Source: an uncultured Collinsella sp.
GTDB lineage: Bacteria; Actinomycetota; Coriobacteriia; Coriobacteriales; Coriobacteriaceae
DNA length: 64,000 bases
Assembly: GCA_900757615.1 (NCBI GenBank)
Contig: CAAEON010000018.1
Location: 12,494 to 76,493, forward strand
Direction: 5' to 3'
Shown here: positions 50,052 to 59,210 of the stretch, one piece after another
Layout of the letters: every line of letters begins with the position of its first letter
How positions within the stretch are numbered: position 1 is the stretch's first letter
Translations under genes and position numbers: made by a program
The notes under the pieces: generated by a model
The model's input: the letters and a program-made list of their open reading frames with translations, nothing else
Told to the model about the DNA's origin: nothing
Database searches by the model: none

Positions 50052-50123
50052 AGCAAGCTCGACCCGTACAAGCCCGTCATCCGCCAATAGCTCGAGGACG
50101 ACGCCCGGAACTGGCGCAAACAG
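50052..50123 (+). pseudogene. IS21-family IstA transposase remnant at the right edge of the cobalamin island
   Basis: A 24-codon stretch reads SKLDPYKPVIRQ, stop, LEDDARNWRKQ, matching the segment after the N-terminal helix-turn-helix of IS21 IstA (typically SKLDPYKxxIxxWLxxDxxxxRKQ). One codon is an amber stop (TAG where Trp is usual), and both flanks are missing. It begins 50 bases after the cbiJ stop. Confidence 0.6.
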
Positions 50124-50132
50124 CCCTTCAAT

Positions 50133-50201
50133 AAGTTGCGGTGAAATAGTGTCTGTTTTTGCTGCTAGATAGTATATTCAGTCCCTAATTCACCGCAACT
50201 T
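50133..50201. repeat. Palindromic repeat, family A, copy 2
   Basis: Arms of 23 bases (50133-50155 and 50179-50201, three mismatches) enclose 23 bases. The arm AAGTTGCGGTGAAATAGTGT and the right arm CAGTCCCTAATTCACCGCAA match copy 1 at 19.05 kb with a few changes. The rest of the gap between cbiJ and the permease gene holds only the IS21 relic. Confidence 0.88.
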
Positions 50202-50213
50202 GTTGGTGGTGGC

Positions 50214-51428
50214 TTACTGGTAGCGTAGGCACTCCACCGGGTTGAGCTTTGCCGCGCGGCGAGCGGGGTAGAAGCCAAAGATTACGCCGATGCCGACGGA
50301 GACGGCGAAGGCCAGCAGCACCGTGGCGATTGAAAAACTCGGTGTGATTTGCCCGCTGGCTCCGAGCTCACCAAGAATCCCGGATCCGGAGGCAAACATC
50401 GCGAGGCCCCAGGCCAGCAGATAGCCTATCAGGACACCCAGTAGGCCACCGGTGACGCACAGCGCCGAAGACTCGGCCAAAAACTGCGCGGTGATATCGC
50501 GACGACTGGCGCCCAGAGCGCGGCGGATGCCGATCTCGCGAATGCGCTCCGTTACGTTGGTAAGCATCATATTCATAATGCCGATACCGCCGACAAGCAG
50601 CGAGATGCTGGCGACAGCACCCATGATGAGCGAGAACGCGCCCATAAAGGAGTTGAGTGCATCGATGGCGCTTTTCATGGATGTCGCCGATACGCTGTTG
50701 TATTCATCATCCTCCGCGATGCCTTTCATCGCGCGCACCTTGGACTCGATGGTCTTGCAGAGTTCATCCATGTCCGTGCCCTCGGCGGCAAGTGCCGTCA
50801 CGCTGGGGAATGAAGGATTCTCGTCGCCAAACAGCCCGGCGATGGTTTCGTGTGGCATATACAGCGTGAGCGAGCCCATGGAGTCACTGCCGCCATCAAT
50901 CACGCCTACAATCTGCACCTCGCCGTTGGACACCTTGATGGTTTTCCCCAGCGCATCCTGTTCGTTGCCGTAAAGCTGATCGGCGCCGCCGCGGCTGATG
51001 AGCGCCACGCGCGAGCCTGCCTTTGACTCGACATCGGTGTAGGTGCGCCCCGCAACGAGCTTGCTGGCCCCCACGGCGTCGAGCATGTTGCTATCGACAC
51101 CCTGTGCCATGACGGTATAGCTTTTATCGCCGGTCTTGTACTCGGTATACGCGCTGTCGACAATGCCGATCTGCTCTATCTTCGGCACCAGTTTTTGAAG
51201 CTTCTCGATGTCCGATTCGGTGAGTTCTTGCGACGAATAGATTTGCACCATGCGCGCCGCATTGAGGCCCAGACTGTTGACCAGGCTGTTTTGGATGCCG
51301 CCGATGAGCGAAGTCATGGCGATAACCGAGGCGATGCCGATGACAATACCCAGGATGGTGAGCAGGCTGCGCCCCTTGTTGGCCTCGAGCGAGTGAAGGG
51401 CTTCCTGGATGAGATCGCGGGCGCTCAT
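50214..51428 (-). CDS. MacB-type ABC transporter permease
   Basis: A 404-residue permease of the MacB/FtsX family: one N-terminal helix (LLTILGIVIGIASVIAM), a large extracytoplasmic domain (about 45-275) and three C-terminal helices, with the family motif GIGIMNMMLTNVTERIREIG then IRRALGASRRDI. It works with the ATPase and adaptor encoded upstream on the same strand to export a peptide, antibiotic or lipid, or to sense envelope stress mechanically. The substrate is unknown. It is the last gene of the three-gene operon and overlaps the ATPase gene by four bases. Confidence 0.93.
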   Translation of the reverse strand: MSARDLIQEALHSLEANKGRSLLTILGIVIGIASVIAMTSLIGGIQNSLVNSLGLNAARMVQIYSSQELTESDIEKLQKLVPKIEQIGIVDSAYTEYKTGDKSYTVMAQGVDSNMLDAVGASKLVAGRTYTDVESKAGSRVALISRGGADQLYGNEQDALGKTIKVSNGEVQIVGVIDGGSDSMGSLTLYMPHETIAGLFGDENPSFPSVTALAAEGTDMDELCKTIESKVRAMKGIAEDDEYNSVSATSMKSAIDALNSFMGAFSLIMGAVASISLLVGGIGIMNMMLTNVTERIREIGIRRALGASRRDITAQFLAESSALCVTGGLLGVLIGYLLAWGLAMFASGSGILGELGASGQITPSFSIATVLLAFAVSVGIGVIFGFYPARRAAKLNPVECLRYQ

Positions 51429-52198
51429 GCCACCACTCCTTTCGGCGGGTTGGCGGAGGCGGAAATCATGGGTAGGCTATCTACGGCGCTGCGCAGGGTC
51501 CGCGGTGCATGTGGAATATACGCGCCGTCGTGAATGCGACCGTCGCGGATGGTCACGGCGCGGTCGGCCTCGGCGGCGATGCCGGGGTCGTGTGTGATAA
51601 GAACGATGGTTTTGCCGCGCTTCTGGAGCTTATGGAAGGTCTCCATCACAAGCGCTCCGGTAGCGGAGTCCAGGTTTCCCGTCGGCTCGTCGGCCAGAAT
51701 GATGGGCGGGTCATTAACGAGGGCGCGCGCAATTGCGACGCGCTGCATCTGTCCGCCCGAGAGCTCTGATATGCGGTGGTCCCAGTGGTCGACCGGCAGC
51801 GTGACGGCCTGCAGTGCGTGCACGGCGCGCATTTCGCGCTGACTACGGGGCACATTGGTGTAGGCCAGCGGCAGCATGACGTTTTCGATAACCGACAGGC
51901 GCGGCAGCAGGTTGAAGCTCTGAAAGACAAAGCCAATGCTCAGGGCGCGAACTTCGGTGAGCTCGTCATCATCGAGCTCGGCCACGTTGAGCCCTTGCAG
52001 GTAATAGTCGCCCGCCGTCGGCTTATCCAGGCAGCCTAGGATGTTCATGAGCGTCGACTTGCCCGAGCCCGAAGGGCCGGTAATGGCGACGAACTCGCCG
52101 GGTTCTACCGCCAGGCTCACGTTGTGCAGGATGTGAGCGCAACCTGCCTCGCTCTCAAAGATGCGATGCACGTTGCGAATGTCGATGACGGGACGCAT
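51425..52198 (-). CDS. MacB/LolD-type ABC transporter ATPase
   Basis: A 257-residue ATPase with Walker [21 protein letters not shown], the Q-loop [18 protein letters not shown], signature [20 protein letters not shown], Walker [14 protein letters not shown] and switch His in [11 protein letters not shown]. The LPxLxVxENVxLP pattern is characteristic of the LolD/MacB group. It shares an A with the adaptor stop codon (TAATG) and overlaps the permease gene. Confidence 0.95.
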   Translation of the reverse strand: MRPVIDIRNVHRIFESEAGCAHILHNVSLAVEPGEFVAITGPSGSGKSTLMNILGCLDKPTAGDYYLQGLNVAELDDDELTEVRALSIGFVFQSFNLLPRLSVIENVMLPLAYTNVPRSQREMRAVHALQAVTLPVDHWDHRISELSGGQMQRVAIARALVNDPPIILADEPTGNLDSATGALVMETFHKLQKRGKTIVLITHDPGIAAEADRAVTIRDGRIHDGAYIPHAPRTLRSAVDSLPMISASANPPKGVVA

Positions 52199-53619
52199 TA
52201 CATGCCCTCGTCGGCAGACATGTTGTCGCCGCCGTCTGCCGTCATGTCTGTGCCGGTATCCGTCACGATTGTGTCGCCGTCGCGAAGTTTGGTAACCGGT
52301 ACGTCTGGGTTGATCTCGTCGCCCTGGTCGTCGCGCTTGACCTGTGTCTTGCCGACTACGGCTTCGTTGTCGTTTTGCGTCACGACGGTCACCTTCACGC
52401 GGCGCGTCTTTTTGCCCTCCGAATCGGTGGCCAGATTGACGTAATAGTGTTCGCCGTCTTCGGTCATGAGCGCCATCGTCGGCACCATCACCACATCGTC
52501 GAGCTGCTCGGTCATCACCGATACCTCGGCCGTCATGCCCGGCTTCAGGCGCGCGTCGGGCGCCTCGATGAGGATGTCGACGTTAAAGGTTACGTTGCCG
52601 CCGCCACCGTTGGCGGCGTCGGAGTTTGCCACCGAAGCGATGGCCGTAACGGTTCCCTGGCTCACGATATCGGGAAACGCGGGATACGTGACGTTGGCGC
52701 TCTGCCCAACGGCGATCTTGGCGATGTCCTTTTCGCCCACTTGCACGGTCACCTTCATCTTGGACAGGTCGGCGATCTGCATGCACTGCTTGCCGCCGCT
52801 CGTATCGCTTTCGCCCATGATCATGCCGCTTGTTACCGTGGCGCCCACCTTGGCGTTGAGCTCCACGATGCTGCCCGAGCTCGGGGCCGTGACCGTACGG
52901 CTGGCGGCCTTGGCGTTCGCCTGATCGAGGTTTGCCTGGGCCGATGCGAGGCTGCGCTGCGCGGCCGATATGGCGTTCGTGTCCGCTGATGCGGCGGAGA
53001 TGCCAGCCGCTGCGGAAGCTCCGTCGACGTCCGTCGTTGGGGTGGCCTGCGCGACAGCTGCGGCTTTCTGCGCGCTGGCGAGGTCTTCCTGAGCGGCTGT
53101 AACTGCACGCTGCGCCTCGGCAACGTTGCGTTCGAGCTCGTCGTTTTTAATGGTCATAAGCACGTCGCCCTCGTTGACGGATTGGCCTGCCTGCACGTTG
53201 ATCGAATCGACCGTGCCGTCAACAGAAGGGGAGACCACTGAGGACGAAATGGGTTTGAGCTGGCCTTTCGCTTCGACCGTTGTGCTAAACGTGCCCTCGG
53301 TCACCATGTCGGTCGCAGGCCCGCTATCGCCCTGTGGCTGCGCATTGATAACCAGGGTTGCGACAATGGCAATGAGCGCGATGGTACCCACGATGCCGGC
53401 GGCAATGCCGCGTCGAATCAGCTTTTTGCGTCGACGTTCGGCACGTTTTGCCTTGAGCTTGGCATATGCCTCTTCATCGGAAATCTCGGCCGTATCGTTC
53501 GTGCGTCCGCTCTCCTCGTCGGCATGTACGTCTGTGATCAGAGGAAGCGTTTCGGTGGCACCTTCGGGCGTGTGCTCGGTATCATCTGGGCCCGGGGTGA
53601 TCGTGGGGACATTTGGCAT
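52198..53619 (-). CDS. HlyD/MacA-type efflux adaptor subunit
   Basis: A 473-residue membrane-fusion-type protein. An acidic cytoplasmic N-terminus (about 70 residues) leads to a basic segment and one transmembrane helix (about 77-98, IVGTIALIAIVATLVI). A barrel-sandwich/lipoyl half, an Ala-rich coiled-coil hairpin (about 165-260), the second lipoyl half (VTAPSSGSIVELNAKVGATV) and beta-barrel domains follow. Gram-positive MacA-like proteins extend the ABC exporter outward. The start MPNVPTITPG follows AAAGGAG; the upstream in-frame ATG is excluded. It is the first gene of the operon. Confidence 0.9.
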   Translation of the reverse strand: MPNVPTITPGPDDTEHTPEGATETLPLITDVHADEESGRTNDTAEISDEEAYAKLKAKRAERRRKKLIRRGIAAGIVGTIALIAIVATLVINAQPQGDSGPATDMVTEGTFSTTVEAKGQLKPISSSVVSPSVDGTVDSINVQAGQSVNEGDVLMTIKNDELERNVAEAQRAVTAAQEDLASAQKAAAVAQATPTTDVDGASAAAGISAASADTNAISAAQRSLASAQANLDQANAKAASRTVTAPSSGSIVELNAKVGATVTSGMIMGESDTSGGKQCMQIADLSKMKVTVQVGEKDIAKIAVGQSANVTYPAFPDIVSQGTVTAIASVANSDAANGGGGNVTFNVDILIEAPDARLKPGMTAEVSVMTEQLDDVVMVPTMALMTEDGEHYYVNLATDSEGKKTRRVKVTVVTQNDNEAVVGKTQVKRDDQGDEINPDVPVTKLRDGDTIVTDTGTDMTADGGDNMSADEGM

Positions 53620-53654
53620 AGCGTCTCCTTTATAGAAAGAACCTCGATAATTAT

Positions 53655-53682
53655 ATGCGCCCACCGGTTGGGGCGGGCGCAT
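53655..53682. terminator. Hairpin between the L,D-transpeptidase gene and the efflux operon
   Basis: ATGCGCCC and GGGCGCAT form an 8-bp stem. On the minus strand it follows the L,D-transpeptidase gene, but the tail is ATAATTAT rather than a T-run. A minus-strand TATAAT (53655-53650) overlaps its end and is a likely -10 box for the efflux operon, so the site may combine weak termination with a promoter. Confidence 0.5.
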
Positions 53683-53751
53683 AGGACGGTTTCTTTCGGA
53701 ACTGTTAGATTGGTCGCAGCGGTTCCAAGTTGTAGGAATGCGCGCGTTGCA

Positions 53752-55485
53752 CTACGAGTGGACAACCACGCACAGGCCGACTTTGATGCAGTCGTGAAGT
53801 GCCTTGGCGTCTGCCAGGCGCAGGTTGATGCAACCGTGGCTGCCGCACCACTTGTAGGAGTTGGGGTCGTCGAAGCTCTTGTCGTTTTGCCACGTTGCAT
53901 CGTGGAAGCCGACCATGTTTCCCTCAAACGGCATCCAATAGCTGACCGGGCTCTCGTATTTTGGCTTGCCGGTCTCAGGGTCCTTGGCACCGATGAGCTT
54001 GCTGGCGCCATCGTTGCTGTTAATCTGCCATACGCCCTCGGGGGTGGCGTCCTCTCCCGGCTTGCCGGAGATAAAGTTGGCCTCCCACACGATGTTGCCG
54101 CTCTCGTCGTAGTAGCGCGCGTGCTGCTCGGATAGATCGACATCGACGTATGCCTTCCAGTCGGGCTCTCCCTTTGCGGTAAAGGTGTCGGCCTTCTGGG
54201 AGTACTTGATCTCGATTTCGCCGGTCTGCTTGTTGTTAATGGCGTCCTCGACCTGCTTGGCGAGCGAGCTGCTGTCGATGGACCAACCAAAGTCGCCGCC
54301 TTCTACGGCGCACTGCTTGCCATCGGCGCGCGTCCACCAGCGAGTGGAGCCCACGGTATTGAAGCCGTTGGCGAGCTCGGCTGCCCAGCTGCTGATCTGC
54401 GACGTATCGAGTGTGGGGTTGGCCGGATCGGCAAAGCTGATCCACTGCAACACGGAGCTGCCATCAACCTTGCCGGCATCCTCGCCGTTGAGCTTGAGGG
54501 TCACGTTGACGCCCAGGAAGTTGTTGGCGGCATCGCATGCGGCCTGAATCTGATCATCGGTCAGCGTTCCATTGAGCGGCTCATAGGCATCGTTGCCGAG
54601 CTTGGAAAGGTCTACGGTCTCGGACAGCGAGGAAAGCTCAAGCTCGGCATACTTAATGACATGCTCGCGGTCGAGTTTTTCGTTGGAGCGCGCCTTCTCG
54701 ACGGTAAACTTGCCGGCCTGCTCGTCATAGGAGCTATTGGCCTCGAACGTGCCCGAACGGCCCTCGTTAAACTCGTCGATGGCGGCGCCTAGATCCTCCT
54801 CAAGCTTCTTTTGGTCAAAGGTATCGGAGAGCATGGACAGGTCGACGTCTTGATCAAGATCGACTTCGTTGGAGGTCGCGGTTGTTTTGGTCTTGCCGCT
54901 TAAGGATTCCACAAGGCGGACCGGCCATATAAAGGCTTCGTTGTGGCTGATGATTTCTTTTGCGGCAGCTTCGCCGTCGACGATGGGCTCATCGGACTCG
55001 GGCTGATAGGTCCAGCTAAAGTCATCGCCCGTCACGGTGAGCTTATAGTGCTTCCATGCTGAGTTGACCTTGGTGGCGGCAGACGAAGCGCTGGAGAACG
55101 AGACGTCGACGCCGGCGATGGTGGTGTTGGGGTAGGCTACCTGCGAAAACGCTACGACGCCTACGATATAGACAATGACGATAAGACCCAGGACGACAAA
55201 GAGCGTCGTCTTTTTGCCTGACTTATTGTTCTCGGCGGGTTTGCGCGCGGGGCCGCGATCGCCTCGAGCGTGCGTGGGGGGCTGCTTGGGCGCATTGCCG
55301 TTTGCCTGGCGCCGCTGACGTTGTTGACGCTGCTGTCGCTGTTGGTTCGGGCGTTGGGAAGCGTTTGCCGCACCACGCTGCTGACCGTGGCTCGGCGCGA
55401 TAGGACGCGGTGACTGAACGCCGCCGGTGTGCCTGCTCGGCTGCTGCGGATCGGGAATCAGTTGAGTTCGATCGTTTTGCGACAT
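53752..55485 (-). CDS. L,D-transpeptidase (YkuD) with peptidoglycan-binding domains
   Basis: A cell-wall cross-linking enzyme of about 577 residues. The first 90 residues are cytoplasmic, Gln/Arg/Pro-rich and disordered. A membrane anchor follows (TLFVVLGLIVIVYIVGVVAF), then VanW-like/PG_binding_4 domains (about 125-440). The C-terminal YkuD domain carries the catalytic motif SHGCINLRLADAKAL (Cys nucleophile, His). It should form 3-3 cross-links or anchor polymers. The start MSQNDRTQL is preferred over an ATG 9 bases earlier because of the AAGGA spacing. Confidence 0.92.
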   Translation of the reverse strand: MSQNDRTQLIPDPQQPSRHTGGVQSPRPIAPSHGQQRGAANASQRPNQQRQQRQQRQRRQANGNAPKQPPTHARGDRGPARKPAENNKSGKKTTLFVVLGLIVIVYIVGVVAFSQVAYPNTTIAGVDVSFSSASSAATKVNSAWKHYKLTVTGDDFSWTYQPESDEPIVDGEAAAKEIISHNEAFIWPVRLVESLSGKTKTTATSNEVDLDQDVDLSMLSDTFDQKKLEEDLGAAIDEFNEGRSGTFEANSSYDEQAGKFTVEKARSNEKLDREHVIKYAELELSSLSETVDLSKLGNDAYEPLNGTLTDDQIQAACDAANNFLGVNVTLKLNGEDAGKVDGSSVLQWISFADPANPTLDTSQISSWAAELANGFNTVGSTRWWTRADGKQCAVEGGDFGWSIDSSSLAKQVEDAINNKQTGEIEIKYSQKADTFTAKGEPDWKAYVDVDLSEQHARYYDESGNIVWEANFISGKPGEDATPEGVWQINSNDGASKLIGAKDPETGKPKYESPVSYWMPFEGNMVGFHDATWQNDKSFDDPNSYKWCGSHGCINLRLADAKALHDCIKVGLCVVVHS

Positions 55486-55542
55486 CGTATGCATATCCTT
55501 CGAATTTCGCCTTATGGCTCATCGTGTTTTTACTGGGCTTGC

Positions 55543-55571
55543 ATTATAGCGATTGCCCTGCTGTTTGTGGT
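55543..55571 (-). promoter_or_regulatory. Probable promoter of the L,D-transpeptidase gene
   Basis: On the minus strand a perfect TATAAT (55548-55543) lies 17 bases downstream of ACCACA, a weak -35, and about 57 bases before the gene start. Confidence 0.45.
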
Positions 55572-55590
55572 ACGGAAACGGTGGCATTCA

Positions 55591-55616
55591 AAAGAGGTGG
55601 GACATTTGTCCCACCT
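55591..55616 (-). terminator. Terminator after the L-serine dehydratase gene
   Basis: AGGTGGGACA / TGTCCCACCT is a perfect 10-bp stem with a 2-base loop, followed on the minus strand by CTCTTTT. The GGGACA/TGTCCC motif recurs in several palindromes of this window. Confidence 0.85.
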
Positions 55617-55634
55617 TTGAGTCATTCTTTGCCG

Positions 55635-57242
55635 TTATCCGCACACGCCGCATTTTGCACAGGCCGAAAGTGCGGCCGGAGCCTGCGCGATGCCGCCCTT
55701 TGCCGTCTCGCGCAGCGTGGCCGGCAACGCATGACCCACCGAGAGCATGACATGTGCCATCTGGTCAAACGGCACCAGGCTCTTAATTCCTGCGAGGGCG
55801 AGTTGTGCCGAACTAAAGGCCGCTGCCACGCCGATGGCGTTGCGGTTTTGGCAGGGCACCTCCACGAGGCCACCGACGGGGTCACAAACGAGGCCCAGCA
55901 GGTTACTCAGCGCGATGGAACTGGCGTCGAGCGCCTGCTCGGGCGTGCCGCCGAGCATCTGCACCAGCGCGGCGGCTGCCATGGCGGCGGCGCTTCCCAC
56001 CTCGGCCTGGCAGCCGCCCTCGGCGCCGGCGACGCAGGCGCTCGTGGTGAGATTGAGGCCGATGGCAGCTGCGCAGTAGAGCGCGTCCATGACCTGTTCG
56101 TCGTTCAGCTGCAGGTGGTCGGCGAGCGCCAGCACGCAGCCGGGCACGACACCCGCGGATCCTGCCGTGGGGGCGGCGACGATCACGCCCATCGTGGCGG
56201 AGCGCTCGAGCACCGCCATCGCGCGTGCTACGGCGTCGGTTTGAACGGTGCCCATCAGGCTTGTGCTCAAATCGTTGCGGCCGGTGGCATCGACGAGTTT
56301 AGCCTCGCCGCCGATAAGCCCGCCGAGCGATCGCTGCGGATTGACGATGGGGGTCGTGGTCTCCTCGCGCATGACGTCGAGCACGCGGCGCATGGCGGCG
56401 ACGGCGTGGGCCTCGCCGGTCAGACGCGCCTCTCGCACGGCCATTACGGCGCCGATATTCAGGCCGAGCTCGGCGCACGCATCGAGCAGCTGCTCGCCGT
56501 CGTCGAAGATCTCCTTTGCCGAGACACCGGGGGAGAGCGACGAGGCAGAACCTGGGAGCTCGATAAAGGTTGCGTAATCGACATTGTCAAGCTTGCGTAG
56601 CATGGGGATAACGGTGTCGTCGGGCGCGCCGTCGGTCTCAAAGACAGAGTAGGCCTGGCCGCCCACTTCGGTGCGGTAGGTGCGGCAGAAGGCGATGTTC
56701 ACGTGGGCGTAGGCGAGCAGGTTGGTGAGCGCGGCGAGCACGCCGGGGACGTCGTAGTGCGCCACGAAGAGTGTGGAGTACATACCCGAGATGTCGACGC
56801 CGACGCCGTTAATGCGGCTGATGCGCATCTTGCCGCCGCCCAGGCTCTCACCGCGGACCTGTGCCGTGGCGCCCGTGTTGTCGACCATGTCGATGTCGAC
56901 GGTGTTGGGGTGGATGGAGGCGTCGTCGCCCTTGATGTCAAAGTGATATTCGAGGCCCTGCTCGTGCGCGAGTTCGAAGGCCTGCTTGATGTTCTCGTCA
57001 TCGGTGTCGAGGCCCAGGATGCCCGCGACGAGCGCACGATCGGTGCCGTGGCCGCGGTAGGTGTGGGCGAAGGAGTTCCACAGGCCAAAGGTGACCTTGG
57101 TGATGCGGCCTTCCAGCAGGCTGGCGGCAACTTGGGCGCAGCGCAGGGCGCCGGCGGTGTGCGATGAGCTGGGGCCGACCATGACGGGGCCCAAGATCTC
57201 GAATGCCGAGGTCGTAGCTAGTGTTTGCGGCTTGCCTGCCAT
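55635..57242 (-). CDS. sdaA: Iron-sulfur L-serine dehydratase, single-chain beta-alpha fusion
   Basis: Deaminates L-serine to pyruvate and ammonia with a 4Fe-4S cluster. The 535-residue product has the beta domain first (FEILGPVMVGPSSSHTAGAL), an ACT-like segment (about 145-225: VDISGMYSTLFVAHYDVPGV), then the alpha domain with NLTTSACVAGAEGGCQAEVG (cluster Cys) and CDPVGGLVEVPCQNRNAIGV (further cluster Cys). This arrangement matches the single-chain form typified by E. coli SdaA and Legionella. The start MAGKPQTL follows AAAGGAG. Confidence 0.94.
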   Translation of the reverse strand: MAGKPQTLATTSAFEILGPVMVGPSSSHTAGALRCAQVAASLLEGRITKVTFGLWNSFAHTYRGHGTDRALVAGILGLDTDDENIKQAFELAHEQGLEYHFDIKGDDASIHPNTVDIDMVDNTGATAQVRGESLGGGKMRISRINGVGVDISGMYSTLFVAHYDVPGVLAALTNLLAYAHVNIAFCRTYRTEVGGQAYSVFETDGAPDDTVIPMLRKLDNVDYATFIELPGSASSLSPGVSAKEIFDDGEQLLDACAELGLNIGAVMAVREARLTGEAHAVAAMRRVLDVMREETTTPIVNPQRSLGGLIGGEAKLVDATGRNDLSTSLMGTVQTDAVARAMAVLERSATMGVIVAAPTAGSAGVVPGCVLALADHLQLNDEQVMDALYCAAAIGLNLTTSACVAGAEGGCQAEVGSAAAMAAAALVQMLGGTPEQALDASSIALSNLLGLVCDPVGGLVEVPCQNRNAIGVAAAFSSAQLALAGIKSLVPFDQMAHVMLSVGHALPATLRETAKGGIAQAPAALSACAKCGVCG

Positions 57243-57299
57243 GGCTGCTCCTTTGTTTTGTCCCATCGTCCCGAGGGGCGGGGCATACTCTGTCCCGCC

Positions 57300-57420
57300 G
57301 TTCCGAGGGCTTTAGTATTTGGTCGCCTGCTCGGACAGTCCTGCTCGCACGGAGGCCACATTAAGTGGCCTCCGGCTCGTGCGGAACTCGCGATCGACCA
57401 AATACTAAAGCCCTCGGAAC
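57300..57420. repeat. Palindromic element with conserved core, family B, copy 2
   Basis: Perfect 26-base arms (57300-57325 and 57395-57420) enclose a 69-base core. Reverse-complemented, the core aligns with the one at 19.27 kb (same CGCGAGTTCCGCACG, CACTTAATGTG and GCAGGACTGT blocks), while the arms are unrelated. It lies upstream of sdaA, in the gap behind metK. Confidence 0.9.
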
Positions 57421-57510
57421 TTAGGATACATGGTTGGAGTCGCTCTGCTGCGAAATTTATCGGCCTATGACCTATTCCATGTCCCAGGTCGGCTCATCTT
57501 CACCATCTTT

Positions 57511-57546
57511 AAATAAAAAAGAAGTACCGGTTGGAGCCGGTACTTC
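57511..57546 (-). terminator. Terminator after metK
   Basis: GAAGTACCGG / CCGGTACTTC, a perfect 10-bp stem with a 6-base loop, is followed on the minus strand by TTTTTT. The other side also has TTTT, so it may work in both directions. Confidence 0.92.
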
Positions 57547-57587
57547 TTTTGGTGCGTTGTTTCTTGGCTGTAGCTTTTGCCGTTAGC

Positions 57588-58868
<1,281 letters not shown>

Positions 58869-59010
58869 GATTGTCCTTTCAATAACGTGTCCCGGCGACC
58901 GTTACCATTCCGCCGGGCTCTCTATGCAAGGGCACATCATAGCGCGTAAATCAAACATTCACACCCTTTCCGCACCTACTCATTGGGTACTCATTGGGGA
59001 CATGGTCATT

Positions 59011-59126
59011 GGGGACAGACTTAAATGACCAACCTTACTCATCGGGGACAGACTTAAATGACCAACCTTACCTAAGTGCCGACAGGTTGCCCAAAGACTG
59101 GTCATTTAAGTCTGTCCCCAATGAGT
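59011..59126. repeat. Mixed direct and inverted repeat with GGGGACAGACTTAAATGACC units
   Basis: A 28-base unit occurs twice in direct orientation (59011-59038 and 59044-59071, 33-base period). The second copy and its flank form 28-base arms (59037-59064 with 59099-59126, one mismatch) around 34 bases. Partial units (ACTCATTGGG) lie just upstream from 58979. It fills most of the 342-base metK-gltX gap; the rest holds the metK leader and a TATACT -10-like box at 59165. Confidence 0.88.
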
Positions 59127-59210
59127 GGGTCGGTGCCCTTTGTGCGGAGGTTGCTTTGATGCTTTATACTGGTGCGGTTAGACATCCATCCTGCAATCGA
59201 GGAGATTTCC

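Noticed and set aside
58869..58960. A SAM riboswitch upstream of metK
   Set aside because: The leader has no recognisable SAM-I, SAM-II or SAM-IV core; only a short CCGGCG/CGCCGG-type pairing is visible.
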